A stretch of DNA of 62,155 nt from CAYLNM01 sp964385045 (GTDB lineage Bacteria > Planctomycetota > Phycisphaerae > Phycisphaerales > SM1A02), in NCBI GenBank assembly GCA_964385045.1, contig CAYLNM010000006.1, forward strand, positions 1 through 62,155, written 5' to 3'. The position numbers and the translations under genes are program-made. The notes below the pieces were generated by a model. The model saw nothing but the letters and a program-made list of their open reading frames with translations. It was not told the origin of the DNA and did not search any database. The stretch's first letter is position 1, and the number at the start of each line of letters is the position of its first letter. Shown piece by piece: positions 12,164 through 23,129 of the stretch.

Positions 12164-13615
12164 ATGGACCACTTCCGGTACGAGGGCGGGACGCTCCACG
12201 CCGAGGGCATGGCGGTGCCCGCGATCGCGGCCGCCGCCGGCACGCCGTGCTACGTCTACTCGGCGGCGACCCTCCGCGACCACTTCGACCGCCTCGCGGC
12301 TGCGTTCGCCCCGCTCGATCCCCTGATCTGCTTCGCGATCAAGAGCTGCGCGAACCTCTCGGTGGTGCGGCTGCTGGTCGAGCGGGGCGCGGGCGTCGAC
12401 ATCGTCAGCGGCGGCGAGCTGCACCGGGCCCGGCTCGCGGGGGCGGATCCGGCCCGCTGCGTCTACGCCGGAGCGGGCAAGACCGACGCCGAGATCGAGG
12501 CGGCCCTCGAGGCCGGCGTCGGCTGGCTGAACGTCGAGAGCGAGCAGGAGCTCGACGTGATCGCGTCGATCGCGGGACGACTCGGCCGCCCGGCGCGAGC
12601 GGCCCTCCGCGTGAATCCCGACGTCGACCCGCGCACGCACCGCTACACCACCACCGGCACCCGCGAGACGAAGTTCGGCGTGGACATCGAGCGGGCCCGC
12701 CGCGTCTTCGAGACCCGCGGCGGCGACGCCCGGTGCCGGCTCGAGGGCATCCACCTGCACATCGGCTCGCCGGTGTACGACGTCGAGGCCTACGAGCGGG
12801 CCCTCGGCAAGGCCCTCGCCCTGATCGACGAGCTCGAGCGCGATCTCGGCGTCCGCATTCGCATGCTCGATCTCGGCGGGGGGTTCGGGGCCGACTACGA
12901 GACCGGCCGCAGCCCGCTCGCGGCCGACTATGCCGCCCGCATCGTGCCGATGCTGGAGGACCGCGTGCGGGCGGGCCTGCAGGTCGTGCTCGAGCCCGGC
13001 CGCACCATCACCGCCAACGCCGGCATCCTCCTCGTTCGCACGCTCTTCACCAAGACGAGCGGCGACAAGACGTTCGTGATCGCCGACGGCGGCATGAACG
13101 TCCTGATGCGGCCATGCCACTACGGGGCCTTCCACTTCGCGTGGCCGGTCGAGGTCGCCGCGGAGCACGTGCCGGTGGCCCGGCGTGAGCGGCTGGAGCT
13201 GCCGGGCCTGCGGCGGTGCGATCTCGTGGGCCCGATCTGCGAGTCGGGTGACTTCCTCGCCGAGGGGCGCGACCTGCCGCCGGTGCGGCGCGGCGACCTC
13301 GTGGCGTTGTTCGGAGCGGGGGCGTACGGGATGGTGATGGCGAACCACTACAACGCGGTGCCGCTGCCGGCCGAGGTGCTGGTCGACGGCGACCGGGCCA
13401 CGGTCGTGCGGCGACGGGAGTCGGCGGACGATCTGGTGCGGGCCGAGCTGGAGCCCGTGCCGCTGGCGGTGGAGCCGGGCGCGCGGCCGGCGGCGCTCGC
13501 GGAGCCCGCGGTGGTGGCGGGGGCGACGGCCGCGGCCGCGACGGTGACGGCGGAGACGGCGGAGACGGCGGAGACGGGCGGCACGCCCGGTCCGGCGGGG
13601 GAGGTGCGGCCGTGA
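12164..13615 (+). CDS. lysA: Diaminopimelate decarboxylase
   Basis: A 483-residue PLP enzyme for the last step of lysine synthesis, meso-diaminopimelate to lysine plus CO2. The N-terminal TIM barrel has K60 in FAIKSCAN (PLP lysine), the HIGS motif (HLHIGSPVYD) and the glycine loop LDLGGGFGADYE. The C-terminal barrel has the active-site CESGDF with C359. Residues from about 430 onward are an Ala/Glu/Thr-rich low-complexity tail (TAETAETAETGG) absent from typical enzymes. The stop overlaps the next start by four bases (GTGA). Only a weak AGGGG precedes the ATG. Confidence 0.93.
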   Translation: MDHFRYEGGTLHAEGMAVPAIAAAAGTPCYVYSAATLRDHFDRLAAAFAPLDPLICFAIKSCANLSVVRLLVERGAGVDIVSGGELHRARLAGADPARCVYAGAGKTDAEIEAALEAGVGWLNVESEQELDVIASIAGRLGRPARAALRVNPDVDPRTHRYTTTGTRETKFGVDIERARRVFETRGGDARCRLEGIHLHIGSPVYDVEAYERALGKALALIDELERDLGVRIRMLDLGGGFGADYETGRSPLAADYAARIVPMLEDRVRAGLQVVLEPGRTITANAGILLVRTLFTKTSGDKTFVIADGGMNVLMRPCHYGAFHFAWPVEVAAEHVPVARRERLELPGLRRCDLVGPICESGDFLAEGRDLPPVRRGDLVALFGAGAYGMVMANHYNAVPLPAEVLVDGDRATVVRRRESADDLVRAELEPVPLAVEPGARPAALAEPAVVAGATAAAATVTAETAETAETGGTPGPAGEVRP

Positions 13616-14082
13616 TCCGGCGGGAGGACGACGGCTACTGGGTCGAGCTCGAGGAGCGCCTCCACGCCCACCACGAGGAGGTCTTCGGCTGCCTGACGAC
13701 GGCCGGGGGGCTCGTGCGGTGGATGTGCATGAGCGGCGAGGTCGACCTGCGCGAGGGCGGCACGATCTCGTTCGGGTGGGACGAGAAGATGACCCGCACC
13801 ACCACGATCGCGATCCTGGAGTACGACCCGGGCGGCCGGATCACCTGGGACTGGTACGCCGGCCCCGAGGACCGCCACGCCCCGATCGCGTGGACGGTGG
13901 ACGTGGACGAGACGCCGGGCGAGGAGGCGACCGTCGTCCGCATGCGGCAGGGGCCCTACGACGCCGACGTCGAGTGCCTCGTCCGCATGGCCCAGGAGGT
14001 CGACGCCTGGCGGTGGCGGCTGTGCAACCTGCGGTCGGTTCTCGAGTCCAAGCACGACATGCGGCGACACCGGCCGTTGTGA
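13612..14082 (+). CDS. SRPBCC/AHSA1-like (START-fold) protein
   Basis: A 156-residue protein of the helix-grip SRPBCC superfamily, similar in pattern to the C-terminal domain of Activator of Hsp90 ATPase homologues: IAxxxxVFxxLTTxxGLxRWM near the N-terminus, then GGTISFGW, GGRITWDW and a C-terminal helix. These proteins bind hydrophobic ligands; this ligand is unknown. The GTG start overlaps the lysA stop (GTGA), so it is probably translated by coupling. The link with lysine synthesis may be only transcriptional. Confidence 0.8.
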   Translation: MIRREDDGYWVELEERLHAHHEEVFGCLTTAGGLVRWMCMSGEVDLREGGTISFGWDEKMTRTTTIAILEYDPGGRITWDWYAGPEDRHAPIAWTVDVDETPGEEATVVRMRQGPYDADVECLVRMAQEVDAWRWRLCNLRSVLESKHDMRRHRPL

Positions 14083-14187
14083 TCCCGGCCGCGCGCGGGG
14101 GCGTGCCCCTCTCCCGCGGTGGCCGCGAAGCCCACGCCGCCCGCAACGCCCACGCCGCCGCGAGCCGGCCCGCGCCCCGCCGGCCGC

Positions 14188-14829
14188 TCACGGCCGCGCC
14201 GAATCCCCCCGCAGGATCGGCCGCACCGCCGCGATGTAGGGCCAGCCGGACCAGACCGTCGCCGCGGTGATCGCGGCCACGATCGCCAGGTTCACGCCGA
14301 AGACCCACGGGTGCTCGTCGGAGCGGCCGAACGCGGTCAGGACGAGGATCACCGGCACGCCCACCGACTGCAGGATCATCTTGGCCTTGCCCGCGGCCCG
14401 GGCCGGGAAGGCGACGCCCATCGACTCGGCGACGCCCCGCACCGCGGTCACCAGCAGCTCGCGGGCGAGCAGGATCACGACCACCGCCGGGATCACCCCG
14501 GTCGCGGTCGCGAGCACCCGGCCCTCGGCCGCCCACTCCGGGACCACGAACCGCGGGCCGGCGAGGTAGGCGAACGCCCCGAGGACCAGCACCTTGTCGC
14601 AGAAGGGGTCCATGATCCGGCCGAAGGCGCTGACGACCTTCCAGCGGCGGGCGAGCCACCCGTCGAGGGCGTCGGTCACCGCCGCCACCACGAAGAGGGC
14701 GGTGGCGAGGGCGGCGGCCCAGGCCGGGCCGTCCGGGTACCGGTAGGCCTCCAGCGCGACGAAGAAGCCCGCGGCGAGGACGAGGCGGAGCAGCGTGAGG
14801 GCGTTGGGGACCTGCCGGCGGGGGATCAT
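14188..14829 (-). CDS. pgsA: CDP-diacylglycerol--glycerol-3-phosphate 3-phosphatidyltransferase
   Basis: A 213-residue integral membrane enzyme making phosphatidylglycerol phosphate. The CDP-alcohol phosphatidyltransferase signature is complete: D53-x2-D56-G57-x2-A60-R61-x8-G70-x3-D74-x3-D78. About six hydrophobic helices are visible, and the N-terminus PNALTLLRLVLA is typical of PgsA rather than phosphatidylserine synthase. There is no ribosome site; TACGAT (14838-14843) ends 8 nt before the ATG, so the message is probably leaderless. Confidence 0.9.
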   Translation of the reverse strand: MIPRRQVPNALTLLRLVLAAGFFVALEAYRYPDGPAWAAALATALFVVAAVTDALDGWLARRWKVVSAFGRIMDPFCDKVLVLGAFAYLAGPRFVVPEWAAEGRVLATATGVIPAVVVILLARELLVTAVRGVAESMGVAFPARAAGKAKMILQSVGVPVILVLTAFGRSDEHPWVFGVNLAIVAAITAATVWSGWPYIAAVRPILRGDSARP

Positions 14830-14837
14830 CGCCGTGG

Positions 14838-14843
14838 ATCGTA
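14838..14843 (-). promoter_or_regulatory. -10 box for leaderless pgsA
   Basis: TACGAT on the minus strand, 8 nt from the pgsA ATG; no ribosome site lies between. Confidence 0.5.
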
Positions 14844-15175
14844 CCGGCCGGGGCCGACCGATCCCCGGCCCGTGGAGCCGTTCCGCGCGGCGTCGGCTCG
14901 AGCCGCGTCGCGGCGTGCCGCGCGCGATCGCCCGCCGGGCCCGTGGGCGCCGCGGGCCGCGCCACGAGGAGCCGCCGGAGGTCGCCGATCACGTCCGCCG
15001 GTGGTCGGGAGCCTTCCGTCCGCGGTCGGCGGCGGAGGCCGCCGGCGCGTCCCGCGACCGCGGCGGGGCGTCCCGGCGCGCGGACGCCGCGCGGGCCGCC
15101 GAGCCCGACGGAGGACCGCCCCCCGGACCCCTCCGATCGCCGCTGCCGGCCCCGTGGCGCGGACGTCCCCGTCGC

Positions 15176-15204
15176 TTGCGGGGGTCCGCCCGGAGGCCTA
15201 TCCT
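15176..15204 (+). promoter_or_regulatory. nuoJKLMN promoter
   Basis: TTGCGG (15176-15181), 17-bp spacer, TATCCT (15199-15204). The leader to nuoJ would be about 190 nt. The rest of 14844-15399 shows no gene or RNA that I can support. A promoter directly here argues that nuoJ-N is transcribed separately from the other complex I genes. Confidence 0.55.
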
Positions 15205-15399
15205 CCGCCCTCCCGCGGCCTCGCCAGAGGAGTGTTCCGGTTTCGGTCGGCCCGTCGCCGACGCGAGCCGTCGCACCGGTGCCTCCCGGTCCGGTCGGGC
15301 GACGGCACCGGTGCCGCCTCTCTCTCCCGGGGACGCGACCCTCCCGTCCGCGCAGCCACCGCGGACGTCTCCACGGCGGTTCCCCGGGACCCCTTCGGC

Positions 15400-16713
15400 A
15401 TGTCCACCCTCGCCATCTACGGTCTCTGCCTCGTCGGCGCTCTCGGCCTCTTCCTGCTGATGCGCCCCGGCGAGGGAGGACGCCGCACCGCCGGCATGCG
15501 CGGCCTCGGGGCCGTCCTCGGCCTTGGCGCCCTCGCGTATCTCGTGCTCGCGGTCACGAACGCCGCCGTCGGCCCGGACCGGGCCCCCGGCCTCTTCTTC
15601 ACCGCCTTCGCCCTGATCTCGGTGGTCTCGGCGGTGCAGATGATCACCAGCAGCCGGCCGGTCTACTCGGCCCTGCACTTCGTGCTCGTGGTGCTCGCCT
15701 CGGCCGGCCTGTTCCTCATGCTCGCGGCCGAGTTCATGGCCTTCGCCCTGATCATCATCTACGCGGGTGCGATCCTCATCACCTACATGTTCGTCCTCAT
15801 GCTCGCCCAGCAGGCGCCCAGCGCCCTGGAGGAGGAGCAGGGGGCGGCCGAGTACGACCGCTTCGCCCGCGAGCCCGCGGCGGGGGCCATCGTCGCCTTC
15901 GTCCTGCTCGCGGTCCTGACCCAGACCGTCTTCGACCGCGACGGCGGAGCCATGGGGGCCCGCCCGGCCGCCGATCCGCCCGGCGCCCTGGTCGCCTCCT
16001 GGGCCCGCCTCACCGAGATGCCGCGCCGCATCGAAGAGGTCGTGGAGGCCGAGGAGCCGGCGGCAGTGCCGGTCTTCGGCGATGACGGGATGCCGGCGAT
16101 GAACCTCGTCCTCGGCGTGCGGGCCGAGCTCGAGGGCCGCGCGACGTGGGACGAGCTGACCGAGCGGGTGCCCGCCGGCGTGACGGTCGAGGACGTGGAC
16201 CGGGCCGACGAGGCCGAGGACGGCGAGCTGAGCACGGTCGCCATGCTCGAGATCGACGCCGAGGCCGCGGGGCTCGATCCGATCGTCATCCTCCGCGACC
16301 CGGGGTCGGTGGAGAACGAGGCCCGCGCGGTCCTCGCCGCCGCCAACCTCCCGATGACCGCGGGCGGCTTCCGCACCTTCGTCACCTCGGTGGACGCGAC
16401 GGTCCTCGCCCAGGTCCCGGCCGAGGACGGCGCCGGCACCGAGACCGCCGTCGTCCGCCTGCCCGGCTCGGCGCGGCCCGACAACATCCAGGAGGTCGGC
16501 CTCGCCCTGATCACCAGGTTCCCGGCGTCGCTCGAGATCGCGGGCGTGATCCTGCTCATGGCGATGTTCGGGGCGGTCATCCTCGCCCGCCGCCAGATCG
16601 AGATCGGCGAGGACGAGAAGCGGGCCGCGGCCGGCCTGCGGCCCCTCGGCGACTACGACGAGGGCGACGACGGCACCGACGACGCGGCGGCCGCCGCGGG
16701 AGGCGCGGCGTGA
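15400..16713 (+). CDS. nuoJ: NADH-quinone oxidoreductase subunit J, enlarged
   Basis: A membrane subunit of proton-pumping complex I. The diagnostic core spans residues ~64-138: PGLFFTAFALISVVSAVQMI, PVYSALHFVLVVLASAGLFL, AEFMAFALIIIYAGAILITY. At 437 residues it is more than twice the usual ~165-200. Residues 1-62 add two extra membrane helices. Between the helix at ~162-177 and the last helix (~377-397, EIAGVILLMAMFGAVILARR) lies a soluble, acidic segment of roughly 190 residues (~181-370). The ATG at 15400 begins the first helix directly; no strong ribosome site is visible. The stop overlaps nuoK (GTGA). Confidence 0.9.
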   Translation: MSTLAIYGLCLVGALGLFLLMRPGEGGRRTAGMRGLGAVLGLGALAYLVLAVTNAAVGPDRAPGLFFTAFALISVVSAVQMITSSRPVYSALHFVLVVLASAGLFLMLAAEFMAFALIIIYAGAILITYMFVLMLAQQAPSALEEEQGAAEYDRFAREPAAGAIVAFVLLAVLTQTVFDRDGGAMGARPAADPPGALVASWARLTEMPRRIEEVVEAEEPAAVPVFGDDGMPAMNLVLGVRAELEGRATWDELTERVPAGVTVEDVDRADEAEDGELSTVAMLEIDAEAAGLDPIVILRDPGSVENEARAVLAAANLPMTAGGFRTFVTSVDATVLAQVPAEDGAGTETAVVRLPGSARPDNIQEVGLALITRFPASLEIAGVILLMAMFGAVILARRQIEIGEDEKRAAAGLRPLGDYDEGDDGTDDAAAAAGGAA

Positions 16714-17093
16714 GCGCGATGAGCCTGATGGCGGGGGACCTCGGCGGCCTGACGAGCACGCTCGCCGCGATCGAGCCGTTCTCGAACGCCCACCTGTCGC
16801 ACTACCTGATCGTGAGCGGCGTGCTGTTCACGCTCGGGCTCGTGGGCTTCCTCACGCGGCGGAACATGATCGTGATGTTCCTCTGCACCGAGCTCATGTT
16901 CCAGGCCGCGGCCCTGGCGTTCATCGCCTTCGGCCGCTTCCACCACGACGTCTCGGGACAGGTGTTCGTGATCTTCATCCTGACGATCGCGGCGGCGGAG
17001 GCGGCCCTGGCCCTGGGACTGGTGGTGCTCCTGTACCGCCGCAACGAGACGCTGAACACCGAGGCCTGGGCGGAGCTCCGGGACACCGCCTGA
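16710..17093 (+). CDS. nuoK: NADH-quinone oxidoreductase subunit K
   Basis: A small complex I membrane subunit of 127 residues if translation begins at GTG 16710, which overlaps the nuoJ stop and has GGGAGG at a 6-nt spacing; ATGs at 16719 and 16728 are alternatives. Family features: HYLIVSGVLFTLGLVGFLTR, the helix with the conserved glutamate MIVMFLCTELMFQAAALAF, and IAAAEAALALGLVVLLYRRN with the second conserved glutamate. It carries about 25 extra N-terminal residues compared with the usual ~100-residue protein. Confidence 0.95.
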   Translation: MSAMSLMAGDLGGLTSTLAAIEPFSNAHLSHYLIVSGVLFTLGLVGFLTRRNMIVMFLCTELMFQAAALAFIAFGRFHHDVSGQVFVIFILTIAAAEAALALGLVVLLYRRNETLNTEAWAELRDTA

Positions 17094-17200
17094 GCGGGCG
17101 CCACGGATCCCCGACGGATCGACGACACCGCGGGGCCCCGCCGGCCCCGCCAGCCTGACCGGGCCCGAGGGCCCCGGATCGCCACGGAGCCGGACGCGGC

Positions 17201-19360
17201 ATGAACACGCTCACGAACCTGCTCACGCTCGCCTCGGCGGCCCCCGACGGCGGGGAGGCGAAGGCCTTCGCCCTCGGCGAGGTCGTGCCCGAGGCCGGCG
17301 CCGCGGGACCGGGCTGGGCGGGGCTGATCCTGCTCTTCCCGATCCTCTCCCTGATCGCGTGCGGCGTCTTCGCCGCGATGCGGGTGCGGTCCAAGCTGCC
17401 CGCCTTCACGACGGTCGGCTTCCTCGCCGCGTCGTTCGCCACCACGGTGGCCCTGTACGCCGGCTACGAGCAGGCGTACGTCGTCCACCTGTTCGACTGG
17501 ATCAACCTGAGCTGGGGCGAGGGGGCGACCGCGACCACGTTCGCGGCCAACTTCGCCCTGTACGTCGACAAGCTGACCCTGCTCTGGATGCTGTTCGTCA
17601 CCGGGCTGGGCACGCTGATCGCCCTCTACGCCAGCGAGTACATGGAGCCGGACCTCGGCGTCGGGTACTCGCGGTTCTTCGCCGGCGTGTCGATCTTCCT
17701 CTTCGCCATGAGCTGCCTGGTGATGGGCGACAACCTCGTCCTGCTCTACCTGGGCTGGGAGGGGGTCGGCTTCGCCTCGTACATGCTCATCGGCTACTAC
17801 TACACGCGGCCGGCGGCGGTCGCGGCGGCGAAGAAGGCGTTCATCGTCAACCGGATCGGCGACCTCGGCCTCGCCCTCGGCATCTACCTGACCTGGCACG
17901 CCTACGGCACCGTCGAGTACGCCGCCCTGTTCCAGGCCTTCAGCGAGGGCGGCCTCGCCACCGAGGCCGGCGGCTGGCAGACGGCCGCGATCCCGTACCT
18001 CTTCATGATCGGGGCCTTCGGCAAGTCGGCCCAGCTGCCGCTGTACGTCTGGCTGCCGGACGCGATGGAGGGCCCGACCCCGGTCTCGGCCCTCATCCAC
18101 GCCGCGACCATGGTGACCGCGGGCGTGTACCTCCTCTGCCGCGTCTATCCGCTGATGACGCTGCACCCGGCGGCCCTGCCCACCGTGGCCTGGGTCGGCG
18201 GCCTCACCGCGCTGCTCGCGGCCACCATCGGGATGGCCCAGTACGACATCAAGCGGATCATGGCGTACTCCACGGTCAGCCAGCTGGGGTACATGTTCCT
18301 CGGGGTGGGCGTGGTGACGACGTACGCCTCGGCCTACCACGTCTTCACCCACGCCTTCTTCAAGGCGGTGCTCTTCCTGACGTGCGGGGCGATCATGCAC
18401 GGCTTCGCCGGCCAGCTGGACCTGCGGAAGCTCTCCGGCCTGCGGCAGATGCCCGGCTGGCGGGTCGTCTCCTACACGATGCTGTACGGCTGCCTGTGCC
18501 TCGCCGGCTTCCCGTACCTCACGAGCGGCTTCTTCTCGAAGGACAAGATCATGATCGAGGCCTTCGTCACCGAAGGCCCCGGCTTCCGCGCCCTCGGCGT
18601 GATCGCCCTCGTGACCGCGCTGCTCACCGCCTACTACACCTTCCGCGTGTGGTTCCGCGTGTGTGCCGGCCCGAAGCACTACGAGATGGGCGACGACCAC
18701 CACGGCGAGGACCACGCCCACGGCGACGAGCACGGGCACGGCCACCACGAGCCGCATCCGCCGCGCCTGGCCATCAACTCGGTGCTCGTGATCATCACCG
18801 CGATGGCGGCGGTCGCGATCTTCCTCGCCCCCTGGCTCAAGGACATGGTGAAGTCGTCCTCGGCCGGCGGCGGCGTGCCGGTGGTCGCGGACCACGGCGG
18901 CGGCTTCTGGGCCGACCCGCACCGGTGGATGCCGCTCGTGGCGTCGATCACGACGCTGGTGGGCATCGGGATCGCCGCGTACCTGCACCTCCTGAACCGG
19001 CCGGCGGCGGACCGGCTCCGGGCGGGTCTGCTCGCGAGTCCGGCCACCCGCTGGGTGCCGGTGGCGATGGAGCGGAAGTGGTACGTCGACGAGGTCTACC
19101 ACGCGATCGTCCGGGCTCCGCTGTGGATCCTCGGCAAGGCGCTGTGGGGCATCGACAAGTGGCTGCTCGACGGCTTCGTCGTCGACGGCACCGCCTCGCT
19201 GCCGCGGCGGCTCGGCCGGTCCTTCCAGCCGCTGCAGAACGGACTGCTGCAGTCCTACGCGGTCTCGATGGCCGGCGGCGTCGCCCTCGTGGCCCTGCTC
19301 GTCCTGTACATGCCGGAGCTCCTCGAGGCGCTCCGCGGTCTCCGCGGCGGGGAGGGCTGA
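17201..19360 (+). CDS. nuoL: NADH-quinone oxidoreductase subunit L
   Basis: A 719-residue antiporter-like subunit at the distal end of the complex I membrane arm. Conserved stretches include GDNLVLLYLGWEGVGFASYM (glutamate of the proton channel), AKKAFIVNRIGDLGLALGIY, PLYVWLPDAMEGPTPVSALI and HAATMVTAGVYLLCR. The long amphipathic lateral-helix region is in the last third. A loop near residues 493-521 is strikingly rich in His and acidic residues (DDHHGEDHAHGDEHGHGHH), a possible metal-binding stretch. It lies 107 bp after nuoK and 3 bp before nuoM. Confidence 0.97.
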   Translation: MNTLTNLLTLASAAPDGGEAKAFALGEVVPEAGAAGPGWAGLILLFPILSLIACGVFAAMRVRSKLPAFTTVGFLAASFATTVALYAGYEQAYVVHLFDWINLSWGEGATATTFAANFALYVDKLTLLWMLFVTGLGTLIALYASEYMEPDLGVGYSRFFAGVSIFLFAMSCLVMGDNLVLLYLGWEGVGFASYMLIGYYYTRPAAVAAAKKAFIVNRIGDLGLALGIYLTWHAYGTVEYAALFQAFSEGGLATEAGGWQTAAIPYLFMIGAFGKSAQLPLYVWLPDAMEGPTPVSALIHAATMVTAGVYLLCRVYPLMTLHPAALPTVAWVGGLTALLAATIGMAQYDIKRIMAYSTVSQLGYMFLGVGVVTTYASAYHVFTHAFFKAVLFLTCGAIMHGFAGQLDLRKLSGLRQMPGWRVVSYTMLYGCLCLAGFPYLTSGFFSKDKIMIEAFVTEGPGFRALGVIALVTALLTAYYTFRVWFRVCAGPKHYEMGDDHHGEDHAHGDEHGHGHHEPHPPRLAINSVLVIITAMAAVAIFLAPWLKDMVKSSSAGGGVPVVADHGGGFWADPHRWMPLVASITTLVGIGIAAYLHLLNRPAADRLRAGLLASPATRWVPVAMERKWYVDEVYHAIVRAPLWILGKALWGIDKWLLDGFVVDGTASLPRRLGRSFQPLQNGLLQSYAVSMAGGVALVALLVLYMPELLEALRGLRGGEG

Positions 19361-19363
19361 CCC

Positions 19364-21134
<1,771 letters not shown>

Positions 21135-21142
<8 letters not shown>

Positions 21143-22757
21143 GAAGCTCTGGCTGCTGGCCCCCGAGCTGCTGCTCTTCGCCGGCGCGGTGATCGTGGCG
21201 GTGATGGGCCTGTCGCCGCGGCGGTCCCTCCGTGACCTGCTGCCGATCACCACCGTGGTGGTCCTCGCGGCGGGGGCGGTCACCGTCCTGCTCACGCACT
21301 CGCAGGAGGCGGCCCGCGACTCGCTGGCCTCGCTCGTCCTGCCGGCCGGGATCGCGCCCTACGTCAAGCTCGTCGTCTGCCTGATCGGCATCGTGCTCGT
21401 GATGCTGGGGGCGGGGACCGTCGACCGGAAGCTCGAGGCGGACGTGGCCGCCGGCCGCGTGGCGTTCGACCCGCTGCGGGCGAGCCGCGGCGAGTACTAC
21501 GCGTTCTTCCTGCTCAGCCTCATCGGCGTGATGCTCTGCACCCACGCCACCGACCTCATCTGGCTGTTCGTGGCCCTCGAGCTCACCAGCCTCCCGACCT
21601 ACATCATGGTCGCCATCAGCCGTCCCTCGCGGGTCGCGCAGGAGGCGAGCATGAAGTACTTCTTCCTCGGCGCCCTCGCGGCGGCCGTCTTCCTCTACGG
21701 CTTCGCGCTGCTCTACGGGGCGACGGGCACCGTCATCCTGTCCGAGATGAAGGAGGTCCTCGCCGGCGGCACCGCGGAGCTCGGCGCCCTCGGCGAGCTC
21801 GGGGCGGTGATGGTGATCCTCGGCCTCGGCTTCAAGATCGCCGCGGCCCCGATGCACTTCTACGCCGCCGACGTGTACGAGGGGGCCTCCTCGGCCGTCA
21901 CCGCGTTCCTCGGCTTCGTGCCCAAGACCGCGGGCATGATCGCCCTCATGGGCATCCTCTCGACCATGAACTGGGACGGCCCCGACGGCGGTCCCGTCGG
22001 GCACGTGCTCTGGATGCTCGCCGTCCTGACGATGACGCTCGGGAACGTCGGCGCCCTGCTGCAGAAGTCGGTCAAGCGGACGCTCGCCTACTCGTCGATC
22101 GCCCACTCCGGCTACCTGCTGATCGGGCTGCTCGCGGGGCCGGGGCTCGGCTACGCCGCGGTGCTCTTCTACCTGCTCGCCTACGGCCTGATGAACACCG
22201 GCGCCTTCGCGGTGCTGGCGGGTCTCGAGCGGCAGGGCCGCGAGATCGAGTCGATGGACGAGATCGCCGGGCTGCGGCAGAAGCACCCCGCGATGGCCTG
22301 GGCGATGGCCCTGTGCTGCGGCTCGCTGCTCGGCTTCCCGCCGCTGCTCGGCTTCATCGGCAAGCTGCTGCTGTTCGTCGCCGGCGTGCAGGCGGACATG
22401 ATCGTCCTCGTGATCGTCGCGGGCGTGAACAGCGCGATCAGCGGCTGGTACTACCTGCAGCTGGTCGGCCTGCCGATCCTCAAGGGCACCACCGCCCGCA
22501 GCGAGGCGGTGACCGCGACCCCGAGCCCGTGGCCACGGTTCGCCGCCCTCGCCACCGGCGTGGCGGTGGCGGTGCTGCCGATCTTCGTCGCCCCGCTCGT
22601 CGCGCGGACCGAGGCCGCGGCCGGCGTCCCGGGCGCGAGCGCCGAGGAGCCGGTGGTGATCGAGGACGCGGCGGCCGCCGGGGGGCCGGACGGGGCAGCG
22701 CGACTGGATCCGGCGGACGTCCTCGACGAGGCGACGGCGAACGACGCCCGCGGCTGA
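21135..22757 (+). CDS. nuoN: NADH-quinone oxidoreductase subunit N
   Basis: A 540-residue third antiporter-like subunit, ending the nuoJKLMN set. The start MAEKLWLLAPELLLFAGAVI was chosen over an upstream ATG because GGAGGAG precedes it and it overlaps the nuoM stop. Family features include TDLIWLFVALELTSLPTYIM, SMKYFFLGALAAAVFLYGFA, APMHFYAADVYEGASSAVTA and KRTLAYSSIAHSGYLLIG. The last ~50 residues are low-complexity. The nuoA-I genes are not in this window. Confidence 0.96.
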
Positions 22758-23129
22758 GCGCCGAGCGTCGCGAGGCGGGGCGCGCGGAGGCGTGTCGCGT
22801 GTCGCGTGTCCCGGGGAGCGGACGATCGTCGGCGGCTCGCGTCAGCCAGGCATGACCGATCGAGACGCGAGCCTCGGACGCGGAATTCGAGATCCCCGGG
22901 ACTCGAGCCGCGGCGACGTCGGACGTCCGCCATTGCGTGACGCGGCGCGGCCGCTCGGCGCGCCGCCGGTCACGGTCGGCTCGCACCGCCCGTCACGCGC
23001 GGCTGCGCTGGCACGGCTCGTCGCCGTGCCCCCCGTCCTGGTCGTGGGGTGACGTCCGGGGCGCACACGCCGCCCCCGCGAGCCGATGGCCGCGCCGATC
23101 GGCCAGACCTGCGGATCCGCCTGGCCGCC
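22758..23129. other. Intergenic region between convergent nuoN and metallopeptidase gene
   Basis: No gene seen. GTGTCGC is repeated in tandem near 22793-22810. A perfect 8-bp hairpin GGCACGGC/GCCGTGCC with a 5-nt loop lies at 23010-23030 and may serve as terminator for one or both flanking genes; it has no T-run. Confidence 0.45.

Noticed and set aside
14830..15399. Protein-coding frames upstream of nuoJ
   Set aside because: The translations are Arg/Pro/Ala-rich with no conserved features, and the promoter for nuoJ lies inside them.
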